From positions 1-11,549 of the forward strand of contig JASBVU010000024.1 in the NCBI GenBank assembly GCA_029960905.1: 11,549 nucleotides of DNA, in the 5' to 3' direction. The notes under the pieces were generated by a model. The model did no database searches, was not told the origin of the DNA, and worked only from the letters and a program-made list of their open reading frames with translations. A program made the position numbers and the translations under genes. The number at the start of each line of letters is the position of its first letter. Positions within the stretch are counted from its first letter, which is position 1. The DNA is from Thermoanaerobacterium sp. Its GTDB lineage: Bacteria > Bacillota > Thermoanaerobacteria > Thermoanaerobacterales > Thermoanaerobacteraceae. Below are positions 1 to 5,884 of the stretch, in pieces.

Positions 1-608
1 TCTATTATTGTAGGGTCTCTTAAAATCGGTATATTTTTGTTTCCCAAATCCCCCGAAAAAACCACCTTTGTCTCTTTGTCTTTTTCTTTAACCCATATCT
101 CTAAAATAGAAGATCCAAGCATATGTCCTGCATCATTAAACTTTACTTTTACGTCCTCCGACGGCTCTATTATCTCATCATAATTGACACCGCAAAAAAG
201 CTGCATTGCTGCTTTTCCATCGTCAGCAGTGTAAAGCGGCATTCTAAGCGTTTTTCCTGCTCTCTTTCTTTTGCGGTTTTTCCATTCGTTCTCAATCTGC
301 TGTATATGTCCACTGTCTTGCAACATGTATTCACACAGATCTACCGTTCCTTTTGTGGCGTATATCTTTTTTCTATATCCTCTTTTATAGAGAAGGGGAA
401 TCCTTCCACTGTGATCTATATGAGCGTGTGTCAAAAGCATGAAGTCAATATCTGCAATATCAAACGCAAATTCTTGATAGTTGTACTCATCTTCTATTTC
501 GCTTCCTTGAAACATGCCACAGTCTATTAGAAATTTTGATTTTTCAGTCTCCACAAGATAGCAAGAACCTGTCACTTCCTTTGCAGCACCTAAAAAAGTG
601 ATCTTCAT
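1..608 (-). CDS. MBL-fold / beta-CASP RNase-like metallohydrolase, N-terminal part (runs off the left edge)
   Basis: I translated the minus strand directly. It gives 202 open codons that continue past the left edge, so the C-terminus is missing. The opening MKITFLGAAKEVTGS is typical of the COG1236/YSH1-like group of the metallo-beta-lactamase fold. Visible metal ligands are HAHIDH (residues 61-66, motif 2), GH at 161-162 in DAGHMLGS (motif 3) and the Asp of FSGDLGN (187, motif 4). In this family these hold two zinc ions, and a beta-CASP cap plus further His motifs should follow beyond the edge. Known relatives are endo- or exoribonucleases and CPSF73-like proteins, so cytoplasmic RNA processing is the inferred role. 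Two ATGs are adjacent (611 and 608). I chose 608 because AGGAG then lies 7 bases upstream. It is preceded by its own -10 element and an inverted-repeat leader. A non-RNase MBL hydrolase cannot be excluded without the C-terminal half. Confidence 0.85.
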   Translation of the reverse strand, partial: MKITFLGAAKEVTGSCYLVETEKSKFLIDCGMFQGSEIEDEYNYQEFAFDIADIDFMLLTHAHIDHSGRIPLLYKRGYRKKIYATKGTVDLCEYMLQDSGHIQQIENEWKNRKRKRAGKTLRMPLYTADDGKAAMQLFCGVNYDEIIEPSEDVKVKFNDAGHMLGSSILEIWVKEKDKETKVVFSGDLGNKNIPILRDPTII

Positions 609-626
609 CATATCTCTCCTCTCGCA

Positions 627-656
627 ATTGATAAAAATATTCAAGATTTTATCAAT
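627..656. repeat. Perfect 10-bp inverted repeat in the leader of the MBL-fold gene
   Basis: ATTGATAAAA (627-636) and TTTTATCAAT (647-656) are perfect complements around a 10-base spacer. The repeat lies between the predicted -10 of the minus-strand MBL gene and its ribosome binding site, so it would occupy roughly the first 35 nt of the transcript. It could be a repressor operator or a 5' stabilising mRNA hairpin. It is not a terminator, because no GC-rich stem or U-run follows. Confidence 0.6.
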
Positions 657-668
657 AGTCTTAATAAT

Positions 669-674
669 ATTATA
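669..674 (-). promoter_or_regulatory. Putative -10 element (TATAAT) of the MBL-fold gene
   Basis: The minus strand reads exact TATAAT here, about 60 bases before the start codon. No convincing TTGACA-like -35 is found 16-18 bases upstream, because that position falls in the terminator stem of the preceding ROK gene. The promoter is therefore inferred mainly from the -10 and from the terminator just before it. Confidence 0.45.
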
Positions 675-683
675 CTATAATTA

Positions 684-726
684 ATAAAAAAAGCGAGGAA
701 AGGCTTAAATCCTCCATCTCGCTTTT
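684..726 (-). terminator. Rho-independent terminator of the ROK repressor gene
   Basis: On the minus strand AAAAGCGAG (726-718) pairs with CTCGCTTTT (697-689), and a T-run continues to about 684. The stem overlaps the stop codon of the ROK gene at 725-727. It separates the ROK transcript from the downstream MBL-fold gene. Confidence 0.8.
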
Positions 727-1927
727 ACAATCCCGGATATGAAAACACCTCAGATATGACAAGTGTAGCAGCACCTATGGCTCTTTCCAGCATTCCAAGC
801 TTTGATATCTCAATAGCAACATCATTGTACCTTGATACGAAACATTTTTCTTTTACGTATTGTTTGACAGCGTCTATCAACATATCGCCAATGCCGGATA
901 ATGTATTACCTATAAGCACCAAGTCCGGATTGAATGTATTAACTATATTTACAATTCCAACGCTTAAATTTTTAGAAATTTCGTTTATCGCATCGATAGC
1001 AAGTGGGCTTCCTAGCTCCGCATAACCTGCAATATCATTTATGTCAAGAGAGTCTATGTTTTCATCGCTTAAAAAGTCGTCCTCCTGCCCCGCTTCAAGC
1101 CTTTCTTTTATAAATTGAAAAAGTGACTTTTCAGATGCATAGTTTTCCCAGCATCCTCTGTTTCCGCAACTGCACATGTGGTCATTTATGTCAATCGTCA
1201 TGTGCCCCATCTCGCCTGCTAATCCGCTGGAACCCCTGTAAAGCTCATTATTGATTATGATTCCTGTGCCTATGCCGATGCCTGCACTGACATAGACAAA
1301 ATTTTTGGCGTTTCTGCCTCCTCCAAACCACTTCTCACCGATAGCGCCTGTATTAGCCTCATTGTCGATATACACTTTTAAGTTGAATCTCTCTTCTACC
1401 ATCTTTTTAAGCTCAACATTTTCCCAATTTAAGTTTGGAGCTTTTAGCACGATGCCTCTTTTATAATCTGTAATGCCAGGCACACCGATGCCTATGCCTA
1501 ATATTCCCTTTACCGTATTTGGTGAATTTTTTATAGCCTCATCAATAAGTTCCAGCATCTTAGATATGATATCTTCCTTGCTTTCACCGATCTTTAAATT
1601 TATCCGCTTTTGCCACAATATGTTTGCAAGTATGTCTGTCAAAATGACGAGGATGTAATTTACATCAAGATCTACGCCAATGACGCAACCAGCAAGGCTA
1701 TTTATCATAAGCATTATTGGTTTTCTTCCGCCTTTTGACTCTCCAGGTCCTTCTTCTTCTACAAAACCTTCTTTTATAAGTTCATCAACTAGAGAAGAAA
1801 TTGTCGATTTATTTAACCCTGTAATATTTGCTAAGTCAGCCCTAGATATTATGCCTTTTTTGCGGATGGTGTTTAAGACGATGGATTTATTAATTTGTTT
1901 TATCAGCAATTGATCACCTGTTATCAT
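725..1927 (-). CDS. xylR: ROK-family transcriptional repressor, XylR type (xylose-responsive)
   Basis: The 400-residue length is normal for ROK repressors. An N-terminal winged helix-turn-helix spans about residues 15-65 (RADLANITGLNKSTISSLVD is the recognition region). The ROK sugar-binding domain follows from about 80: GIGIGVPG (144-151), and the signature GEMGH with the zinc cluster CSCGNRGC (His242, Cys252, Cys254, Cys259). The position of the catalytic Asp in ROK sugar kinases is Glu190 here (IDNEAN), which fits a sensor rather than a kinase. It lies downstream of xylAB on the same strand with its own promoter and terminator. The inferred role is repression of xylA through the operator at 5088-5106, relieved by xylose. 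The ATG at 1927 follows AAGGTGAT. A second perfect AGGTGATC lies just inside the gene before an in-frame TTG (codon 7), so a shorter start is possible. No copy of the xylA operator is seen at its own promoter. Confidence 0.85.
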   Translation of the reverse strand: MITGDQLLIKQINKSIVLNTIRKKGIISRADLANITGLNKSTISSLVDELIKEGFVEEEGPGESKGGRKPIMLMINSLAGCVIGVDLDVNYILVILTDILANILWQKRINLKIGESKEDIISKMLELIDEAIKNSPNTVKGILGIGIGVPGITDYKRGIVLKAPNLNWENVELKKMVEERFNLKVYIDNEANTGAIGEKWFGGGRNAKNFVYVSAGIGIGTGIIINNELYRGSSGLAGEMGHMTIDINDHMCSCGNRGCWENYASEKSLFQFIKERLEAGQEDDFLSDENIDSLDINDIAGYAELGSPLAIDAINEISKNLSVGIVNIVNTFNPDLVLIGNTLSGIGDMLIDAVKQYVKEKCFVSRYNDVAIEISKLGMLERAIGAATLVISEVFSYPGL

Positions 1928-1962
1928 TTAATCACCTTGCAATACTTCGTTTTCACCAGCAT

Positions 1963-1992
1963 ATTATACCATATTAAAATGTGCTTACTCAA
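1963..1992 (-). promoter_or_regulatory. Extended -10 promoter of the ROK repressor gene
   Basis: The minus strand reads TGGTATAAT, an extended -10 with TATAAT at 1963-1968. TTGAGT (1987-1992) lies 18 bases upstream as a 4-of-6 match to TTGACA. It is placed about 35 bases before the start codon. A TGAAAACG half-match to a CcpA cre site lies between it and the gene (about 1945-1954), but the second half is poor. Confidence 0.6.
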
Positions 1993-2097
1993 TGATATGA
2001 CCTTAACATAATAATCGAAAAACACGTACAAAAGTTTAACAATTTGACGAATTTTCCATAACCTTATTTTCCTTCTTTAACAATTATACTCCAATAG

Positions 2098-2131
2098 AAA
2101 TCATCTCCCATCTAAAGATGGGAGATGATTT
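2098..2131 (-). terminator. Perfect 15-bp hairpin downstream of xylB, probable end of the xylAB transcript
   Basis: AAATCATCTCCCATC (2098-2112) and GATGGGAGATGATTT (2117-2131) are perfect complements with a TAAA loop. The position, 45 bases after the xylB stop and before the ROK promoter, fits a terminator. The U-tract after the stem on the minus strand is short and interrupted (TTTCTATT), so readthrough into the ROK gene is possible. Confidence 0.65.
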
Positions 2132-2175
2132 AACCTGTTATTTTAACAATTTACTTGTTAGTTTTAAGTGAAACC

Positions 2176-3681
2176 CTATAATTTCAACTTCCCAATTTTT
2201 TCGAAGGCACCTTTAAGCCTTGAATACAAGCTTACGTAGATTGGATACAGTTTATTGTACTTTTCGACATTTTCTTGTATCGGATATACGCTGTCTGTAA
2301 CTTTTATTAGACTGTCGCAGGCATCATCTACATTTTTATAAAGGCCATATCCTACAGATGCCATTATAGCTGCACCAAATGAAGGTCCTTCTGTAGCATT
2401 TATCATGTCTATCCTTACATTGAATATGTCGGCAAGTATCTGCCTCCAAAGCTTGCTTTTAGCACCACCACCGCTTACCCTCGCTTCATTTACAGGTATA
2501 TTTAAAGTCTTTATAAGTTCAAGTGAATCCCTAAGTCCAAATGCAACACCTTCCAATATAGATCTCGTCATGTGGCTTCTATTGTGAGTAATTGTTAAAC
2601 CCACAAAGCTACCTCTCGCATAAGGATCGCTGTACGGCGTCCTCTCACCCATAAGGTACGGCAAGAATATTAGCCCATCACTGCCTGGCTTCACCTTATC
2701 TGCTTCTTCTAAGAGTCCGTCAAATGTCATAACCTCACTACTGTAATTATTTACATCATCTACCCACCATTTAAGACACGATGCAGCCGAAAGCATGACG
2801 CCCATCACATGCCACTTGCCATTTGCATGGCAGAATGAGTGAAGCCTAAGCTCATCATCTGCTGCGTATTCATCCTGCGACGCAAATACGACACCGGAAG
2901 TTCCTAATGCGATGGATACTATACCGCTTTTTACTGTGCCAGTACCAACAGCACCACTGGCTTGATCGCCACCACCGCCTACCACAATAGTCCCTTCATA
3001 AAGCCCCGTCAAATCTGCTGCTTCTTTAGTGACACGACCTGTGACATCTGTTGATTCATAGCACTTAGGAAGAGCTTTTTCTGGTATTTCGAATATATCT
3101 ATCATTTCCCTTGACCATCTTCTGCTTCCCACATCGAAAAGAAGTGTACCTGATGCATCCGAAACTTCTGTAGCGTACTCACCTGTCAATTTAAACCTTA
3201 TATAGTCTTTCGGCAAAAGGATATGAGCAATTCTTTCATATACATCTTTAAGGTGTTTTCTTACCCACAATATCTTTGGAGCAGTAAAGCCAGTCAAAGC
3301 TTTATTTCCCGTGTACTTTAAAAGACCTTCTTTCCCTATTTTTGCTGTGATGTAGTCGCATTCTTCCTGAGTCCTCTGATCGCACCAAAGTATGGCTGGT
3401 GTTAAAACGTTATTTTCTTTGTCTAAAAGCACCAGTCCATGCATCTGGCCACTTAAGCCGATGCCCTTTATTTCATCGCCTTTTACGCCGCTTTTCGCTA
3501 TAATCTCTCTTATCCCATCTTTCGTTGCATTCCACCAGTCTTCTGGATTTTGTTCTGCCCAACCTGGCTCTGGATAGTACACAGGATATTCTTTTGAAAC
3601 GCTTGATACCACATTGCCGCTTTCATTCATCAGTATTATTTTAACTGATGATGTTCCTAAATCTATCCCCAAAAAATACAT
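2176..3681 (-). CDS. xylB: Xylulokinase
   Basis: This is a 501-residue FGGY-family sugar kinase of the usual length. It phosphorylates D-xylulose with ATP to xylulose-5-phosphate in the cytoplasm, the second step of xylose use. The N-terminal ATPase-fold half starts with GIDLGTSSVK (5-14). SGQMHGLV (77-84) carries the Met-His-Gly substrate motif typical of xylulokinases. TAPKILWVRKH (133-143) matches FGGY signature 1, and GGGGDQ (235-240) contains the expected catalytic base Asp239. The C-terminal half has ALGTSGVV (258-265), the ATP phosphate-binding turn, and SGGGAKSKLWRQILADIF (403-420), FGGY signature 2. The ATG at 3681 follows GGAGGT with 6-base spacing. It is the second gene after xylA, 63 bp downstream, with paired hairpins in the gap. 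No anomaly is seen. Confidence in the substrate is high because of the xylA neighbour. Confidence 0.97.
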   Translation of the reverse strand: MYFLGIDLGTSSVKIILMNESGNVVSSVSKEYPVYYPEPGWAEQNPEDWWNATKDGIREIIAKSGVKGDEIKGIGLSGQMHGLVLLDKENNVLTPAILWCDQRTQEECDYITAKIGKEGLLKYTGNKALTGFTAPKILWVRKHLKDVYERIAHILLPKDYIRFKLTGEYATEVSDASGTLLFDVGSRRWSREMIDIFEIPEKALPKCYESTDVTGRVTKEAADLTGLYEGTIVVGGGGDQASGAVGTGTVKSGIVSIALGTSGVVFASQDEYAADDELRLHSFCHANGKWHVMGVMLSAASCLKWWVDDVNNYSSEVMTFDGLLEEADKVKPGSDGLIFLPYLMGERTPYSDPYARGSFVGLTITHNRSHMTRSILEGVAFGLRDSLELIKTLNIPVNEARVSGGGAKSKLWRQILADIFNVRIDMINATEGPSFGAAIMASVGYGLYKNVDDACDSLIKVTDSVYPIQENVEKYNKLYPIYVSLYSRLKGAFEKIGKLKL

Positions 3682-3704
3682 ACATTTACCTCCATGACAT
3701 TTGT

Positions 3705-3749
3705 TAAGGGCAGCCTTAATGAAACATAAAGCCGCCCTTATGTTTCATT
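3705..3749 (-). promoter_or_regulatory. Two overlapping, mutually exclusive hairpins between xylA and xylB
   Basis: In the minus-strand RNA, hairpin 1 pairs 3749-3738 with 3729-3718 (12 bp, perfect, loop of 8) and contains the xylA stop codon in its 5' arm. Hairpin 2 pairs 3740-3731 with 3714-3705 (10 bp with one G-U, loop of 16). Its 5' arm takes in the loop and last bases of the hairpin 1 arm, so both cannot form fully at once. No U-run follows, so neither is a normal terminator. The element ends 12 bases before the xylB GGAGGT. It may set the xylA:xylB ratio by mRNA stability, processing or access to the xylB ribosome site. Confidence 0.6.
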
Positions 3750-5067
3750 GTTCTGCAAATAAATACTGATTTAGGATTGATTCTAATAGCTCTTGTCTGC
3801 CTGATTTGTTTACAATCTGGCTGTGCTCTAATGCATACTTCTCGAGGCTCTTGAAATCAGCTTTTCCACTTACAATATCAGCACCAATGCCATCTTTGTA
3901 GCTTGCATATCTTTCTTCGATGAACTTGTCAAATACGCCATCTTTCACAAGCTTGTAAGCCACTTTGAAGCCTTTTGCAAAAGCATCCATTCCTGCTATG
4001 TGACCCAAGAAAAGATCTTCTGGTTCAAATGAAGCACGTCTTACTTTTGCATCGAAGTTTAGTCCTCCTTTGTCAAATCCGCCCATCTTTATGACTTCAT
4101 ACATGGCAAGTGTGGTCATGCGTATATCTGTAGGAAACTGATCTGTATCCCATCCTAAAAGCATATCACCTGTATTTGCGTCAATTGATCCTAATACACC
4201 GTTTATTCTGGCGTATCTCAGCTCATGCTGGAAGTCATGGAATGCTAATGTTGCATGATTTGCTTCTATATTTACTTTGAAATATTTGTCAAGGTCGTAT
4301 TTTCTCAAAAATGCCAATACATTTGCCACGTCAAAGTCGTATTGGTGTTTTGTAGGCTCCTTTGGCTTCGGCTCAATCAAGAACTGACCTTCAAAGCCGA
4401 TTTCCTTTGCATAATCAACAGCCATGTGCAAAAATCTTGCAAAATTATCAAGCTCAAACTCCATATCTGTATTGAGAAGTGTCTCATATCCTTCTCTTCC
4501 ACCCCAGAATACGTAGTTTTCGCCACCAAGCTCTTTAGTAATCTCAAGGGCTTTTTTGACTTGCGCTGCAGAATATGCAAAAACATCAGCATTGCAGGAC
4601 GTTGATGCGCCATGCATAAATCTTGGATTTGAGAAGAGGTTTGCAGTGCCCCACAAGACTTTAGTCTTGCTGGTCTTTAAGTAATCCTTTATCATAGCAA
4701 CTATTGTATCCAAGTTTTTGTTTGTCTCTCTAAGAGTATCTCCTTCAGGTGCAATATCCCTATCATGGAAGCAGAAATACGGTGCATTTATCTTATCAAA
4801 AAACTCAAATGCTGCTTCTACCCTTGCTTTCGCTATATCCATAGGATCTGTATAGTGGTTCCATGGTCTTTGCATAGTAGCCTTGCCAAATTGATCAGTT
4901 CCATCAGCAGTAAAAGTGTGCCAATAAGCTATAGAAAAGCGGAGATGCTCTTCCATCGTCTTGCCATCGATTACTTCCTCAGGATTGTAAAATTTAAAAG
5001 AATAAGGATTGTTTGATTTTGGTCCTTCATATTTTATTTTAGATACAGTCTCAAAATATTTATTCAT
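3745..5067 (-). CDS. xylA: Xylose isomerase, class II
   Basis: This 440-residue TIM-barrel enzyme interconverts D-xylose and D-xylulose (and glucose and fructose) using two divalent metals, normally as a cytoplasmic tetramer. The length and N-terminal extension (about 1-40) are those of class II enzymes. Catalytic and metal residues are visible: His101 with Asp104 (FHDRD), Trp139 and Val186 lining the substrate pocket, [10 protein letters not shown] (186-195), Glu232 and Lys234 (EPKPKEP), Glu268 and His271 (IEANHA), Asp296, Asp307 and Asp309 (WDTDQFPTD). From memory the sequence is almost the same as the thermostable Thermoanaerobacterium enzyme. The ATG at 5067 has AAGGAGG 7 bases upstream. 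It is the first gene of the xylAB operon, and the operator at 5088-5106 just after the -10 points to repression by the ROK regulator encoded downstream. The stop codon sits in a hairpin shared with the xylA-xylB gap. Confidence 0.98.
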   Translation of the reverse strand: MNKYFETVSKIKYEGPKSNNPYSFKFYNPEEVIDGKTMEEHLRFSIAYWHTFTADGTDQFGKATMQRPWNHYTDPMDIAKARVEAAFEFFDKINAPYFCFHDRDIAPEGDTLRETNKNLDTIVAMIKDYLKTSKTKVLWGTANLFSNPRFMHGASTSCNADVFAYSAAQVKKALEITKELGGENYVFWGGREGYETLLNTDMEFELDNFARFLHMAVDYAKEIGFEGQFLIEPKPKEPTKHQYDFDVANVLAFLRKYDLDKYFKVNIEANHATLAFHDFQHELRYARINGVLGSIDANTGDMLLGWDTDQFPTDIRMTTLAMYEVIKMGGFDKGGLNFDAKVRRASFEPEDLFLGHIAGMDAFAKGFKVAYKLVKDGVFDKFIEERYASYKDGIGADIVSGKADFKSLEKYALEHSQIVNKSGRQELLESILNQYLFAEQ

Positions 5068-5087
5068 AAAACTTCCTCCTTCTATTC

Positions 5088-5106
5088 GTTTGTCTATCCA
5101 ACAAAC
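5088..5106. promoter_or_regulatory. XylR-type operator upstream of xylA
   Basis: GTTTGT (5088-5093) and ACAAAC (5101-5106) are perfect complements around a 7-base spacer. They match the core of the Bacillus XylR operator family (GTTTGT-N7-ACAAAC) as I remember it. The site sits between the xylA -10 and its ribosome binding site, where a bound repressor would block transcription. The natural regulator is the ROK protein encoded at 725-1927. Confidence 0.75.
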
Positions 5107-5119
5107 ATTATATATTATA
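5107..5119 (-). promoter_or_regulatory. xylA promoter -10 region (two overlapping TATAAT-type boxes)
   Basis: On the minus strand TATAAT occurs twice, at 5114-5119 and 5107-5112, immediately upstream of the operator. Only T-rich hexamers lie at -35 distance, with no TTGACA match, so which box is used cannot be decided from the sequence. Confidence 0.55.
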
Positions 5120-5147
5120 TATTCTACACAAATTTAAAAAATCCTTC

Positions 5148-5169
5148 TTAGAAATAAAAAAATTTCTAA
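5148..5169. repeat. AT-only inverted repeat upstream of the xylA promoter
   Basis: TTAGAAAT (5148-5155) and ATTTCTAA (5162-5169) are perfect complements around six A residues. It lies between the terminator of the preceding operon and the xylA -10 boxes, at about -35 to -60 relative to them. It may be an additional protein site, an UP-like element, or only the U-rich tail of the terminator. Confidence 0.4.
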
Positions 5170-5208
5170 AAAAATAACCGCCCTGGTATAAGCTGACCCA
5201 AAGCGGCT
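5167..5208 (-). terminator. Rho-independent terminator of the flavoenzyme-hydrolase operon
   Basis: In the minus-strand RNA, AGCCGCTTTGG (5208-5198) pairs along 11 positions with CCAGGGCGGTT (5186-5176), using three G-U pairs, around an 11-base loop. It is followed by ATTTTTTTA. It lies 70 bases after the stop of the alpha/beta hydrolase and isolates that operon from xylA. Confidence 0.7.
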
Positions 5209-5276
5209 TGAACTTTAAAAATGATTCTTATGGCCATCAATTTATTTCATATGATTACTTCATTATTTTTGTATGC

Positions 5277-5867
5277 TTAATCTTGATTTAAAAACTTAAT
5301 TAATTCATCAGTAAATACATCAGGCCTATCAAAGTAACAAGTATGACCTAGATCGTCAAATGTATACAGTTTTGCATTTTGTATATTTTGTTTTAGCATT
5401 TTCGCAAATTCGTACGGTGCTATGTTATCTTTTTTGCCCCAAATAATCAATGTATTAACCTTTATCTCTTTAAGTCTATCGACGTATTTATCGATGTTTA
5501 TACTATCTACAATGATAAGGAATCTAATCATTTCCTGATACTTTAATGCAAATCTTATTAATATTTCTCCACTGAAAGATGGACCAACAATATTAACTTT
5601 ATTGATATTTAATATACTAACAAATTTCATTAGGAAATCCTCATACGATATATCTAGGATTTCCGATTTGCCATAACCAGGCAATTCCACAGCGATTACC
5701 CTATATCCTTCTTCTTTTATATTATCAACTATTCCAGATTTCACCCAATCATCTATAGTGAATCTTTTGCCATGAAGCAGAAGGACATCGCCTTTATCAC
5801 CATGTCCGCTGATTAAATAGTGAACCATCGCTCCATCGATATTGACATATTTATTATCTGCCGTCAT
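5277..5867 (-). CDS. Small alpha/beta hydrolase, ABHD14-like
   Basis: This is a 196-residue compact alpha/beta hydrolase with no cap domain. The oxyanion loop is LLLHGKRFT, matching the LLLHGxRF of the ABHD14/CIB group. The nucleophile elbow is GPSFSGE rather than the usual GxSxG, again as in ABHD14 (SPSLSG type). The predicted triad is Ser97, Asp147 (IWGKKD) and His175 (LGHTCYFDRP, very like the GHPCYLDKP of ABHD14B). Ser, Asp and His all appear intact, so it should be an active esterase, thioesterase or deacylase. The substrate is unknown. An upstream in-frame GTG at 5876 would add three residues. I chose the ATG at 5867 because AAGGTGA is then correctly spaced, whereas that same sequence overlaps the GTG. 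It lies 17 bp after the flavoenzyme gene and shares its terminator, so both probably act on the same compound. Confidence 0.85.
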   Translation of the reverse strand: MTADNKYVNIDGAMVHYLISGHGDKGDVLLLHGKRFTIDDWVKSGIVDNIKEEGYRVIAVELPGYGKSEILDISYEDFLMKFVSILNINKVNIVGPSFSGEILIRFALKYQEMIRFLIIVDSINIDKYVDRLKEIKVNTLIIWGKKDNIAPYEFAKMLKQNIQNAKLYTFDDLGHTCYFDRPDVFTDELIKFLNQD

Positions 5868-5884
5868 AATCGTCACCTTCTTTT

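Noticed and set aside
123..530. Plus-strand 135-residue open frame
   Set aside because: It lies antisense to the conserved MBL-fold gene, has no good ribosome site, and its translation is Cys/Phe/Tyr-rich without any family motif.
1942..1956. Candidate CcpA cre site in the ROK gene leader
   Set aside because: Only the left half (TGAAAACG) fits. The right half misses the conserved positions, so I did not list it as a feature.
1928..2175. Possible small gene or sRNA between the ROK gene and xylB
   Set aside because: No open frame with a ribosome site was found. The hairpin and the ROK promoter explain the visible structure, and an isolated TATAAT at 2083-2088 has no -35 partner.
4255..4613. 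Open frames on both strands inside xylA
   Set aside because: The xylA frame here is fully conserved with catalytic residues, and the other frames are shadows of it.
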